Of a stretch of DNA of 64,000 nucleotides, positions 42,669-51,802 are shown in pieces. The DNA is from Chitinophaga filiformis (GTDB lineage Bacteria > Bacteroidota > Bacteroidia > Chitinophagales > Chitinophagaceae): assembly GCF_023100805.1 (NCBI RefSeq), contig NZ_CP095855.1, forward strand, positions 2,087,001-2,151,000, written 5' to 3'. Both the position numbers and the translations under genes were made by a program. Below the pieces are notes generated by a model, which was given only the letters and a program-made list of their open reading frames with translations, was not told where the DNA came from and did no database searches. Numbering within the stretch: position 1 is the stretch's first letter; each line of letters starts with the position of its first letter.

Positions 42669-44237
42669 TTATTTGTAGGTGGCAGCCAGTTCCAGTGCTT
42701 TGTAAGCATTTACCACACCACCGGTGCGGCAGAGGTCTGTCATCTGTACTGTTTTAGGCTGACCATCTTCGAAGATGGTTACCGGGTGGTCTACTTTTAC
42801 CACTGATTTCAGGATGATATCTTTTACCTGTATTGCACTCAGTTTAGGGTAATAAGAACGGATCAGGGCCGCCAGACCGGTTACTACAGGGGCCGCCATA
42901 CTGGTACCGTCATGATAATCGTAATGAGAACCCGGGGTAGATGAGTAGATGCCTACACCAGGCGCAAATACATCTACAGAGACCTTCCCGTAGTTAGAGA
43001 ATGGTGCTGCCAGTGTTTCATCATTGTCAGGGCCGGATGCACCCACTTCTATCCAGGCAGTTGCAGTATCACCATTCTGGTAAACACGGCTGGGGTAGTT
43101 AGGTGTAATGTCTATATTCTCTGCGTCATTACCTGCGGCATGAACCAGTAACACGTCTTTGGAAATGGCATATTTAACCGCCTCGTCCACCACATTCTTG
43201 TTGGGGGAGTAGGCCTTGCCGAAACTCATATTGATTACACGGGCGCCATTGTCTGCCGCATAGCGGATCGCATTGGCTACGTCCTTGTCTCTTTCATCGC
43301 CATTAGGAACAGCCCTTACCGACATGATCTGTACATTGCCGGCAACACCATTGATGCCCAGGTTGTTATTCCTGCCGGCGCCAATGATACCTGCCACGTG
43401 TGTACCATGGTCAGCATCCGGGCCGGTTGCATCACCGGACCCATAATATCTTTCTGTCGGATTGTTATAATCGTCGCCCACAATAGCGCGGGGATCGTAA
43501 TCCAGGTTCAGCTGGTATTGTACCTGCTCTTTATAATGAGCTACGGCAGCGTCCAGTTCTTTTTCCCGGAAGGTCTTAAAGTCAGGGAAACGCTCCAGCT
43601 GCTGGGAAACCACCTGTTTGATCTGTGCTTCTGCAGGGTTCTGCGGCGTATAGGCCTGTAACTCTGCCGCTGTCGGGTTATTATTACCCAGTTTGATCAG
43701 CATGGTATCCAGCATACCCACAAAACGGGTGATACCATAGAGTGTTTGCTGCGCTTCTGACAGTTTCAGCTCATATTTGCTTCTGAGTACTTTGTATTGG
43801 TACAGTCCGGCGGTGTCTTTAGGTACACTATTCAGACTGCCGAATTGCTTCTGTTGCTGGCGGATAATACGGGTGAGCTCGAGGTTGTCGTAGTCGACAT
43901 TACCCTTTGTAGAACCGATGAAGTTCCATCCATTGATATCATCTGCGTAGTGGTTCTTATCATCATCTTTACCATTGCCTCGTTTTTCCTTAGCGTTTAC
44001 CCACAGCACGCTTTTCAGGTCCTCATGAGTTGTATCAATACCGCTGTCTATTACTGCGACAATTACTGGTTTGGATTTCTTGTCCTTCAGCAGTTCTGTA
44101 TAGGCTTTCTCAACACTGATACCGAATACGGAATCTTTCTGAAGGTCCATGTTCTGCCAGTTCTGCGTCTGCGCCTGTGCAATATAACCTGACAATAATA
44201 ATGAGGCAATGACTGCCGACCGCTTAAAGATATTCAT
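42669..44237 (-). CDS. Secreted S8 (subtilisin-like) serine protease
   Basis: A 522-residue exported subtilase (start ATG 44237, signal peptide ending YIAQAQ, residue 23). The triad is Asp in AVIDSGID (D64), His in DADHGTHVAG (H277) and Ser in DGTSMAAP (S446), with the oxyanion Asn in HAAGND (N370). The gap between the Asp and His motifs is about 210 residues, far longer than in classical subtilisin; the insertion (about 85-265) is helical and charged and may be a regulatory or substrate-binding insert, as in other Bacteroidota S8 proteases. No sorting domain is visible. Single gene. Confidence 0.9.
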   Translation of the reverse strand: MNIFKRSAVIASLLLSGYIAQAQTQNWQNMDLQKDSVFGISVEKAYTELLKDKKSKPVIVAVIDSGIDTTHEDLKSVLWVNAKEKRGNGKDDDKNHYADDINGWNFIGSTKGNVDYDNLELTRIIRQQQKQFGSLNSVPKDTAGLYQYKVLRSKYELKLSEAQQTLYGITRFVGMLDTMLIKLGNNNPTAAELQAYTPQNPAEAQIKQVVSQQLERFPDFKTFREKELDAAVAHYKEQVQYQLNLDYDPRAIVGDDYNNPTERYYGSGDATGPDADHGTHVAGIIGAGRNNNLGINGVAGNVQIMSVRAVPNGDERDKDVANAIRYAADNGARVINMSFGKAYSPNKNVVDEAVKYAISKDVLLVHAAGNDAENIDITPNYPSRVYQNGDTATAWIEVGASGPDNDETLAAPFSNYGKVSVDVFAPGVGIYSSTPGSHYDYHDGTSMAAPVVTGLAALIRSYYPKLSAIQVKDIILKSVVKVDHPVTIFEDGQPKTVQMTDLCRTGGVVNAYKALELAATYK

Positions 44238-44521
44238 GTGATAAATCATTGAATCAGCTGTAGTCCTGTTCTATATATGACTAGCTGGGGTTGGTTTAAG
44301 ATTGAATTGAATATTGTTAAAAAATGCTACGTCCAATCCTGAGTTGCTCTGACCGTGCTCCTGAAGGAAATACTGTTGCGCAAGGTAGAAATTTAATAGT
44401 ATTGGAAATGTTAAAAGTTGCCCAGTGGTAAGGGATTTATTCAAGTGGATTAACTGTTTTTTCTTAGAACCGGATGTTATAAGGGTAATATTTCATTGAG
44501 AAATAGGTTTTGCGGGCAGAT

Positions 44522-45316
44522 TTAATAAATATCCTGCTGGAAGCTGGAAGGGCGTTTATTCGTGAGCTGATAAAATACTTTACTAAAAGCGGCAATACTG
44601 CTATACCCGGTCTGATAAGCGATTTCGCTCAATGTCTGGTTGGTTTGAAGGATCATTTCGATGCCTTTCACAACCCTTAACGTCTTCAGGTATTGCACAA
44701 AAGACATGTCGAGAATATTGGTGAAGAGGCGGGAAAGCGTACGTGGGCTTAAGTCGAACTGATGACTGACACTTTCCAGTGTCAGCTGCTGGTCAAAATG
44801 CTGCGCAATGTATTGCAGTACCGGCTGCAGCCGCTCATGTTGTGTGGTTGGTAATGCCACAGGCAATGCCGTGGTACTGATATCGGGTAAAATATCCTTC
44901 ATGGCGCTCAGAAAGCTGAAGCCGGGATCACCTGGTAATACATGCCGTTCCCAGCGGGCTGAATAGCTGATCATTTGCAACAGTAATTCATTGACAGGGT
45001 AGATGCCCAGGCGGCTATAAAAAGGGTTCAGATGATCATTATGACTATAGAAATACAGGTTACGCGTAGTGGTCGCTTTTGAATGTTTTATCTGCATGTA
45101 ATGCTGCTGATGTTTCGGTATCCATATATAATGACGGGCCGGAATTACATAGGACCGGTCAGGCATATTGCAATATGCAATACCTCCTTCTACGTAGGTC
45201 AGCTGCCCTTTCTCATGCGTATGCATGGAAAACCTTCTCTCTACTTTTTCGTGCAAAACATAGACTGATTGCGGATGTACATCTATCTCACTTAAATAAC
45301 CTGCCAGGGGCTGCAT
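44522..45316 (-). CDS. AraC-family transcriptional regulator
   Basis: A 264-residue regulator from ATG 45316; the longer frame starts at TTG 45352 and is not needed. The N-terminal cupin-like sensor (HEKVERRFSMHTHEKGQLTYV, PARHYIWIPKHQQHYM) is followed by the double HTH DNA-binding domain in the last 100 residues (LTLESVSHQFDLSPRTLSRLF, LSEIAYQTGYSSIAAFSKVFY). It faces the TolC-HlyD-MFS efflux operon across a 92-bp gap and probably controls it. The effector is probably a small molecule exported by the pump (inference). Confidence 0.92.
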   Translation of the reverse strand: MQPLAGYLSEIDVHPQSVYVLHEKVERRFSMHTHEKGQLTYVEGGIAYCNMPDRSYVIPARHYIWIPKHQQHYMQIKHSKATTTRNLYFYSHNDHLNPFYSRLGIYPVNELLLQMISYSARWERHVLPGDPGFSFLSAMKDILPDISTTALPVALPTTQHERLQPVLQYIAQHFDQQLTLESVSHQFDLSPRTLSRLFTNILDMSFVQYLKTLRVVKGIEMILQTNQTLSEIAYQTGYSSIAAFSKVFYQLTNKRPSSFQQDIY

Positions 45317-45383
45317 GTTCTTAAATGGCTTGAATGGATAAATAATTGGCAATTTAGATAAAAGTGTTCATATCCACGCATAG

Positions 45384-45391
45384 TACCTTTG
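45384..45391 (+). promoter_or_regulatory. -7 box of the efflux operon
   Basis: TACCTTTG matches TAnnTTTG, 17 bp before the TolC start. No TTG is found at the expected -33 distance, as might be expected for an activator-dependent promoter. Confidence 0.5.
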
Positions 45392-45408
45392 CATGCAGAA
45401 TAAAGAAT

Positions 45409-46746
45409 ATGTGTACGACTATCAGAAAGGCATACGTCCTGTTGCCTTTTATGTTTCTGACATTGTGTGTAACGGCACAACAACCTCATAACACCACCCA
45501 ACCGTTACATCTATCGATTGAGCAGATATGGGAACAGGCGGAATTAAACAATAAGCGGATAGCAATGTCCAGGCTGGGCGTGGAAAGGAGTAAAGAAGCA
45601 TGGAAGGATGCGAAGGCTGAGCGACTACCGGAGATCAATGCTGCAGGTGCATATGCGCGTGTAACAAATATGCCGATATATGAAGACGGCCTCTTTCATA
45701 CACCACAACAGTTTCCTGTCTTGCATAACTATTATAAGATAGGAGGAGAAGCATACTTTAACATCTACAACGGGAATAAAACGAGCCTTGAAATAAAAAA
45801 AGAAGCGACGGAACATGCAATAGCTGAACAACAGCAAAACCTGACCGTGTCTGAAGTGAAATTCAATGCGGCAGTCTGTTACCTGGATCTGGCGCGTAGT
45901 TGCAGGTTTAAAGAATTAATAGCAAAGGATATTGACGAACAGGAAAAGCAACTCGCCCATATCCGGGAATTACAGAAAAATGGCGTTGTGCTGAAAAGTG
46001 ATGTACTAAGAGCTGAATTGAAATTATCGCGTCAGCAAATGGGGATGGTACAGATCAACAATGATATTGCCATCGCCAGTCAGAAGCTGGCTATTATGAT
46101 CGGGGCAGATGAGCATGTACTGATAGCGCCTGACACCTCATTGGCAGAACAGGCTGTCGTACCGGGTACATATGAAGATTATCTAACCACTGCTGCAGAT
46201 CATGCATATGAATATAAGATATCCGAAGGAGAGACGGCACTCAGAGCACTATCGCTTAAACAGGTAAAAGCAAATGTATCTCCGAAGGTTGGTTTGTTTG
46301 CAGAATATGCATGGGCTTATCCGCAGATACAGTTCTATCCTTATGCGGGGGCGGCGTATGGGTTGGGGATGTATGGCGTGAAAGCATCTTTTCCTATCTC
46401 TTCTTTTTATCAGAATAAGCATAAGGAAAAGATGGCGAAGTTACAATTGGAAAGACAGGAAGTAGAACATATGGAAATAGGCGACGAGATAAGAGAAGAG
46501 GTAAACGAGGCATTCCTGCGTTATAAGGAGGCCCTGACACGTATAGACGTGGCAAAAACAAATGTAAAACAAGCTGCAGAAAATCTCAGGATTGTGAACA
46601 ATACCTATTTCAATCAGCTCTCTCTTATGACAGATCTGCTTGATGCGGATACACAAATGTTACAGACCCGTTTCGACCTGGTGTCGGCCAATATTGCTGC
46701 GCGCGTCAGGTATTACCAGTTACAAAAAGTTATAGGCAATTTATAA
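45409..46746 (+). CDS. TolC-family outer-membrane efflux protein
   Basis: A 445-residue exported protein; start placed at ATG 45409 (MCTTIRKAYVLLPFMFLTLC), giving a signal peptide. The two-fold outer-membrane efflux pattern is present (LSIEQIWEQAELNNKRI; NEAFLRYKEALTRIDVAKTN near the C-terminus) with long helices typical of TolC tunnel domains. It forms the outer-membrane channel of the tripartite pump encoded by the next two genes. The following gene starts 3 bp after its stop codon. Confidence 0.92.
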   Translation: MCTTIRKAYVLLPFMFLTLCVTAQQPHNTTQPLHLSIEQIWEQAELNNKRIAMSRLGVERSKEAWKDAKAERLPEINAAGAYARVTNMPIYEDGLFHTPQQFPVLHNYYKIGGEAYFNIYNGNKTSLEIKKEATEHAIAEQQQNLTVSEVKFNAAVCYLDLARSCRFKELIAKDIDEQEKQLAHIRELQKNGVVLKSDVLRAELKLSRQQMGMVQINNDIAIASQKLAIMIGADEHVLIAPDTSLAEQAVVPGTYEDYLTTAADHAYEYKISEGETALRALSLKQVKANVSPKVGLFAEYAWAYPQIQFYPYAGAAYGLGMYGVKASFPISSFYQNKHKEKMAKLQLERQEVEHMEIGDEIREEVNEAFLRYKEALTRIDVAKTNVKQAAENLRIVNNTYFNQLSLMTDLLDADTQMLQTRFDLVSANIAARVRYYQLQKVIGNL

Positions 46747-46749
46747 ATT

Positions 46750-47817
46750 ATGACAGGCAAGAGGAATAAATATGCGAAGACGGACAGGCTGATCACGGCT
46801 ATTACCGGCTGGATAGCCGGTATCATCCTGGTAGCGCTGGCTATCTGGGGAGGCGTTACACTGTTTGAACTGCGCAGGTATGAAGAGACCAATGATGCTC
46901 AGGTGGAGGAATATATCAACCCTGTTACCTCACGTGTAACGGGCTATATCAGTAAGATCAACTATGAGGAAAACCAGGATGTAAAAAAAGGAGATACCTT
47001 ATTGGTGATAGATGACAGCGAATATGTTTTGCAGGAACAGGAGGCGAATGCCGCACTGATGAATGCAAGAGCACAGATACAGGTCCTGGAAAGTAATGTA
47101 GTGACCAGCAGTAAAACTGCTGATGGTACGCAGGCGCAGATCGCAGCTGCAAAAGCGAAACTCTGGAAGCAGCAGCAGGAATATGATCGTTATAAGAAAT
47201 TGTACGATGCAGAATCGGCTACAAAACAACAACTGGAGAATGTGGAAACAGCCTTGAATGTGGCAAAGGCGGACTATGAATCTGTTGTTAACAATTACGA
47301 TGCTGCCGTATCAAAAGTTAATGATATCAGGTCACAGAAAGCGGTATTAAACGCCGAGATACAACGAAGGGAAGCGCTGCTCGGACGTAACAAGCTGGAC
47401 GTTTCCTACACAGTGATCAGGGCGCCTTATGATGGTAAAATGGGGCGCCGCACCATACAGGAAGGACAGCTGGTGCAGGCAGGACAGACCCTGGCATTTA
47501 TTGTGAACCAGGCTACCGGTAAATGGATCATTGCTAACTTTAAAGAAACACAGGTCAGCAAAATGCATATAGGGCAGGCGGCCGACATTGAAATAGATGC
47601 TTTTCCAGGCAAAACCTTCAACGGAACGATAGAGTCATTATCACCTGCCACAGGTGCCCGTTTCTCGCTTTTGCCACCGGATAATTCATCGGGCAATTTC
47701 GTGAAGATCGTGCAACGCATACCCGTGCGTATTAAACTGACAAATGCTTCCAGCGAGACTACCCTGTTACGTGCAGGTATGAATGCTACCGTTTTAATCA
47801 GTAAGAAACATGGCTAA
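46750..47817 (+). CDS. HlyD/EmrA-type membrane fusion protein
   Basis: A 355-residue periplasmic adaptor with one N-terminal membrane helix (about 15-38). The lipoyl halves (VTGYISKINYEENQDVKKGD; SYTVIRAPYDGKMGRR) flank a coiled-coil hairpin (about 95-205), and a beta-barrel domain follows (KWIIANFKETQVSKMHIGQ, AADIEIDAFPGKTFNGTI). It links the MFS transporter to TolC. Stop overlaps the next start by 8 nt. Confidence 0.93.
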   Translation: MTGKRNKYAKTDRLITAITGWIAGIILVALAIWGGVTLFELRRYEETNDAQVEEYINPVTSRVTGYISKINYEENQDVKKGDTLLVIDDSEYVLQEQEANAALMNARAQIQVLESNVVTSSKTADGTQAQIAAAKAKLWKQQQEYDRYKKLYDAESATKQQLENVETALNVAKADYESVVNNYDAAVSKVNDIRSQKAVLNAEIQRREALLGRNKLDVSYTVIRAPYDGKMGRRTIQEGQLVQAGQTLAFIVNQATGKWIIANFKETQVSKMHIGQAADIEIDAFPGKTFNGTIESLSPATGARFSLLPPDNSSGNFVKIVQRIPVRIKLTNASSETTLLRAGMNATVLISKKHG

Positions 47818-49405
47818 GCGTATTCCCATTTTTAAACCATGGGCGGCTGAATGGCTGATCAGGGTGGTGATCTTTATCAACCTGGTTCCTTCTATGCTGA
47901 TGTTCGGGCTTTCAACTGCGTACGGGCCTGCCGCGGCGGGTTACTATGGTATTGAGCCCGCAGACGTGCAATATTCGATGGTATTATTCTATGCATCGCT
48001 GGCAGGATTTTTTGCACTGGAAAGAAGGTTCTTTGTTTTTATTGCCAGTAAAGAATATTTGATCATAGGAACTGTCATACAGATCATTGCTTCCTACGGC
48101 TGTTATATCACCCGCGATCTGCACGTATTATTGGGGCTTCGTTTCATACAGGGTATGGCGAACTGTGTAACCACGAGCGTATGTATTACGCTTGTGTTCA
48201 GCAGATTGCGGACAAACCGTGCCAGGGAGATCGGTTATTCCCTTTTTTATGGTACCCTGCTTTGTATCGCAGCCATCACTACATTATTGACCGCACCTGT
48301 CATTGATGCCTTTGATTATAATGTGCTGTACAAGTGGATGATCTTTATGTATATACCCGGTGCTGTACTGCTGGTCTTGATCATGAACCGGATACGGCTG
48401 AACAGGAAATTCCCTTTGTACCAACTTGACTGGGCCAGCTATGTGATCTATACTACGGCGCTTTGTTTGCTGGGATATATTCTCCTGTATGGGCAGCAGT
48501 ATTACTGGTGGAACGATGACAGGATCATAATGGCCACCATAGCGGTGATAGTACTGGGAATTATACACGTGCTCCGGCAGCGTTCTTTAAAGCGACCATA
48601 CCTGAGCCTGGATGTATTCCGTTACCGGAACTATGTGATAGGCGTCGGACTTATAGTGATCCTCTATATCTGCAGGGGAGCATTGAACATTACAACCAAT
48701 TATTTTACTACTGTATTGGGTATGGACCCAAAACATTTGTCTTATATCCTCGTGGCCAATATTGGCGGTATTGCAGGTGGCGCTTTGTATTCATCAAGAT
48801 GGATCGTCATGGAAAGGCCGGTGCGGTGGATATGGATAACAGGCTTTGCATTGCTGTTGGTATTTCATCTGTGGATGCATGCTTTATTTGCCACACAGGC
48901 AGATGCGTCCACCTTTATTGTACCATTGATCGTACAGGGGCTGGGTGCAGGAATGCTGATGGCGCCCATGATCATTTATACTATCTCTTCAGTACCATCG
49001 CACCTGGGAAGTACAGCCTCGGCAACAGGCGTCTTTTTCCGCTTTGCAGGCTTTTGCCTCAGTATAGCGCTCATCAACTACTTTCAACTCTTTTCAAGGA
49101 AGGTGCACTACAACCGTTTCCTTGAACTGGTCACTTCGCTGGATCCCTTTGTAACAGCAAGGCTGGAGGGATATAAAAGAGCTGTTACTGCAAAAGGGAT
49201 TCCGGCAGACCAGGCTGCGAAAATGGCCAACGGATTATTATACCGCTCTGCAGATATACAGGCGCAGATCCGTTTTGCAATGGATTACTATTACCTGATC
49301 AGTTGCCTGCTGGTTGTGATCATTCTGTTGATCGCATTCGTACCTTATCTGAACAGAACTGTTATTAACCTGAGGAATAACCAGCCTGCGCCTGCCTCGT
49401 ATTGA
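47810..49405 (+). CDS. MFS drug transporter, EmrB/DHA2 type
   Basis: A 531-residue integral membrane protein with about 12-14 hydrophobic segments. It sits with TolC and HlyD partners in the classical order, as in EmrAB-TolC systems, and probably exports a toxic or signalling compound by proton antiport. FIQGMANCVTTSVCITL in the fourth-fifth helix region and the C-terminal TASATGVFFRFAGF segment fit the DHA2 branch. Substrate unknown. The gene ends 30 bp from the convergent TPR-like gene with no clear terminator. Confidence 0.9.
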   Translation: MAKRIPIFKPWAAEWLIRVVIFINLVPSMLMFGLSTAYGPAAAGYYGIEPADVQYSMVLFYASLAGFFALERRFFVFIASKEYLIIGTVIQIIASYGCYITRDLHVLLGLRFIQGMANCVTTSVCITLVFSRLRTNRAREIGYSLFYGTLLCIAAITTLLTAPVIDAFDYNVLYKWMIFMYIPGAVLLVLIMNRIRLNRKFPLYQLDWASYVIYTTALCLLGYILLYGQQYYWWNDDRIIMATIAVIVLGIIHVLRQRSLKRPYLSLDVFRYRNYVIGVGLIVILYICRGALNITTNYFTTVLGMDPKHLSYILVANIGGIAGGALYSSRWIVMERPVRWIWITGFALLLVFHLWMHALFATQADASTFIVPLIVQGLGAGMLMAPMIIYTISSVPSHLGSTASATGVFFRFAGFCLSIALINYFQLFSRKVHYNRFLELVTSLDPFVTARLEGYKRAVTAKGIPADQAAKMANGLLYRSADIQAQIRFAMDYYYLISCLLVVIILLIAFVPYLNRTVINLRNNQPAPASY

Positions 49406-49434
49406 GTAAATATGATGATGGAGATTTGAACCGA

Positions 49435-50946
49435 TTAGTTCCTGGTTTTCTCCTGCAACACCGCACTTAGGGATTTTCGCTTCAACTTTGCTTCTATCCA
49501 GGCAGAGAAGTCAAAAAGCTTCAGCTGCTGGCGTTCATATTTATCGGCTTTTATTTTCTCGAAACTGGCATTGATCTTTTTCCAGAGTGCTGCACGATAG
49601 GCTGTGACGGTAGGAATTTCGCCATTTCCAAGGAATTTGATAACTGTTCTCTCCAGCAGGTAAGAGCGTTTGGTATCCGGCTGCAGGTGACGCCGGAATG
49701 CTCTTGTCTCATAACGGATATATTCGTAATTCCCCAGTTCATATTGTATAAGCAGATGTACGAGGCGACAGGTACGATAAATAGGAAGTGTACTGTAAAG
49801 ATTGCTTTGCAATACCTGCTCGAGACTATTGTGAGCATTGTTGATATCTTCATTGCCGAGGTAAATGAGTGTCATATGAAGATAGATCTCCGCCTGCTTG
49901 CTAATGTCCATCAACAGGATATTCTTCATTATCCCTGGCATATACTGCTGCAGTAATGTAAGTGCAAGTGAGAAATTACCACTGTCTATGTAAGCGCCTG
50001 CCTCATAGATAAATAACAGGCGTTGCCGCAGAATGTCGAAATAAACGCTATCTCCATTCAAACGTTTTACCTTGTCTATGAATGAAAATAGCTCCTCATA
50101 ATGTTTTCCTGCCCGCAGGCTGTCCAGTATGCCTTCTACGATCAGCAAATGATCGGCTGGAGTATCTTCAAAAAGCTCAGGATGTGTATCCAGTAACTGA
50201 TGTAGTTTATGGAATGCCTGTAATGCCGCAGGGTAGTCGCTGGTGATCAGGTGGTAGTGCGCTTCAAACAGGAGGTGGACTTTTAGACTGGTGGCCGAAT
50301 GAGGCACAGGTGGAGGCATGCCGGCAGTCAGTGCATCTATCGTGTTCTGTTGGTGAACAGTACGGGTACTGCCTCTGTATAACAGGTGATGCCTGAGCGT
50401 TTCATACAGCGAAGTCTGTTGTCTTACCTGTTGCATAGTCTGCATTGTTTGCTGTATAGCAGCTTGTTTTTGTGACAGGTCTTCTTCTGTAATACCTGGA
50501 AAATTCATCTGTTGCAGCAGTTGCATCTCCTGTTGTTGTGCCCATAACTGCAACAATTGCTTTTCATTTGCTGATGCTGTTGTTTGGGCTTTATGTAATT
50601 GTTTCAATGCATCTTCATGCAGCGAGCGTTCAAAAAGAATATCACATTTCAGAATGCCTGCTGTGAGTGTAGCTGTAGGATGCCTTTGCATACGCAGATG
50701 CAGGAGGCAATCCAGTAACACTTTGTACAGGTATTTACTGCAAACTTCATAACTACAACCGGCATATTGTTGCTGAAACGCCTGCTTTAATTCAGCAGTA
50801 CTTCTGAAAGACAGGCGTTCCATCATATTGAAAAGGTTGACATAGTCTTTATTACCCTGTTGAAGCGCCGTATACAAACGGAAATATCTTTTTTCAGCTT
50901 TTGTAAGTGTATTTATAAGTCTGCTAAGCATATCAGCTTTAGCCAT
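49435..50946 (-). CDS. Helical TPR-like cytoplasmic protein
   Basis: A 503-residue protein of almost entirely helical repeats. It starts with NTLTKAEKRYFRLYTALQQG and has Gln-rich segments (about 150-185) and TPR-like pairs (YPAALQAFHKLHQLLDTHPEL; ALTLLQQYMPG; NNAHNSLEQVLQSNLY). No enzyme motif and no signal peptide. Proteins of this shape are common in Bacteroidota, but their function is not known to me. Convergent with the efflux operon. Confidence 0.75.
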   Translation of the reverse strand: MAKADMLSRLINTLTKAEKRYFRLYTALQQGNKDYVNLFNMMERLSFRSTAELKQAFQQQYAGCSYEVCSKYLYKVLLDCLLHLRMQRHPTATLTAGILKCDILFERSLHEDALKQLHKAQTTASANEKQLLQLWAQQQEMQLLQQMNFPGITEEDLSQKQAAIQQTMQTMQQVRQQTSLYETLRHHLLYRGSTRTVHQQNTIDALTAGMPPPVPHSATSLKVHLLFEAHYHLITSDYPAALQAFHKLHQLLDTHPELFEDTPADHLLIVEGILDSLRAGKHYEELFSFIDKVKRLNGDSVYFDILRQRLLFIYEAGAYIDSGNFSLALTLLQQYMPGIMKNILLMDISKQAEIYLHMTLIYLGNEDINNAHNSLEQVLQSNLYSTLPIYRTCRLVHLLIQYELGNYEYIRYETRAFRRHLQPDTKRSYLLERTVIKFLGNGEIPTVTAYRAALWKKINASFEKIKADKYERQQLKLFDFSAWIEAKLKRKSLSAVLQEKTRN

Positions 50947-51518
50947 AGTCCAGTTGGTTTAAATTTATAAGGCCCCCAAGCTTTCCATTTTTCAGTAACA
51001 GATCTGGTTGATACGAACCAAAATAAGTTAAATAACGAATAGTATCTAATGATGTTATAAAGACAATATTATTGCTTTCGGATTATCTTATTTGTATAAT
51101 GATATTGTTATATTTGTGCTGTAATGTTTGATTATAATTAGTTGATTGTAAATTATATGAATTCTGTTTAGTTGCGGCAATTACCATTTAAAAGTCGTCT
51201 TGGGAATGTCCATTCTTTATAAAAAAAGGTTAAAAAGTTATCAGACGGCTCATTATATTTGAATCGTAATAAAGGCACAAATGCGACTAGCATTGTAACC
51301 TGTATTTTGTAGATTCCCGTTAACAAGCCCTGATGAAATGAAGAGTGTTAGTTAATCGTAAGAGTTCAACCTAAATCGCAAACCAAAAAAAATATTGTAG
51401 CAGGAACTAAGAAATCAAGTAAACAGGATTACAAGTAACCAGTAGCTTCACAAAGTATCAACAGCAAACAATTTATTTCTAAAACTTAAACATATTTCTA
51501 TTGATGAAAAGTATACGC

Positions 51519-51530
51519 TAAAACGTTTTA
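51519..51530. promoter_or_regulatory. Second LacI-like palindrome
   Basis: TAAAACGTTTTA, perfect 12-bp palindrome with central CG, 273 bp before the susC start. Could be an auxiliary operator for DNA looping with the site at 51,734. Confidence 0.4.
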
Positions 51531-51733
51531 TACAAGCAGTTAAGAGATACTAAGTCCAATGCAGCAACACTGCATATTATTTATTTCACGTTATAGTTTC
51601 CACGGGTCAGGTTCGGTGTTGTTCTCCCAGTTTACTCAAGTATAAATACCACTTTTAGCGTTTAACTACGCGGGGGGAAGGCCTATCATTGTTGGCCTGT
51701 ACCTTCTATTAGAATCAATTTCAGATAAAGGAT

Positions 51734-51745
51734 GTAATCGATTAC
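51734..51745. promoter_or_regulatory. LacI-type operator palindrome upstream of susC
   Basis: GTAATCGATTAC, identical to the site before the GH2 gene (11,120-11,131), 57 bp before the susC start codon. Confidence 0.6.
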
Positions 51746-51802
51746 TCAGTGTGCTTTTGTCACTGTAGTGATCTGCTCTGCCTATTTTAAATCATTTACG
51801 TT

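Larger units (their letters stand above)
50947..51802. other. Long AT-rich control region of the sugar-uptake operon
   Basis: 856 bp without a gene. Candidate -7 boxes TATATTTG occur at 51,109 and 51,254, but neither has a TTG at the right distance. LacI-like palindromes lie at 51,519 and 51,734. The region is long enough for a leader RNA; none was recognised. Confidence 0.4.

Noticed and set aside
44238..44521. Gene or promoter between the subtilase and AraC genes
   Set aside because: No open frame of interest; the nearest -7-like sequence (CAAGGTAG on the plus strand) misses the consensus.
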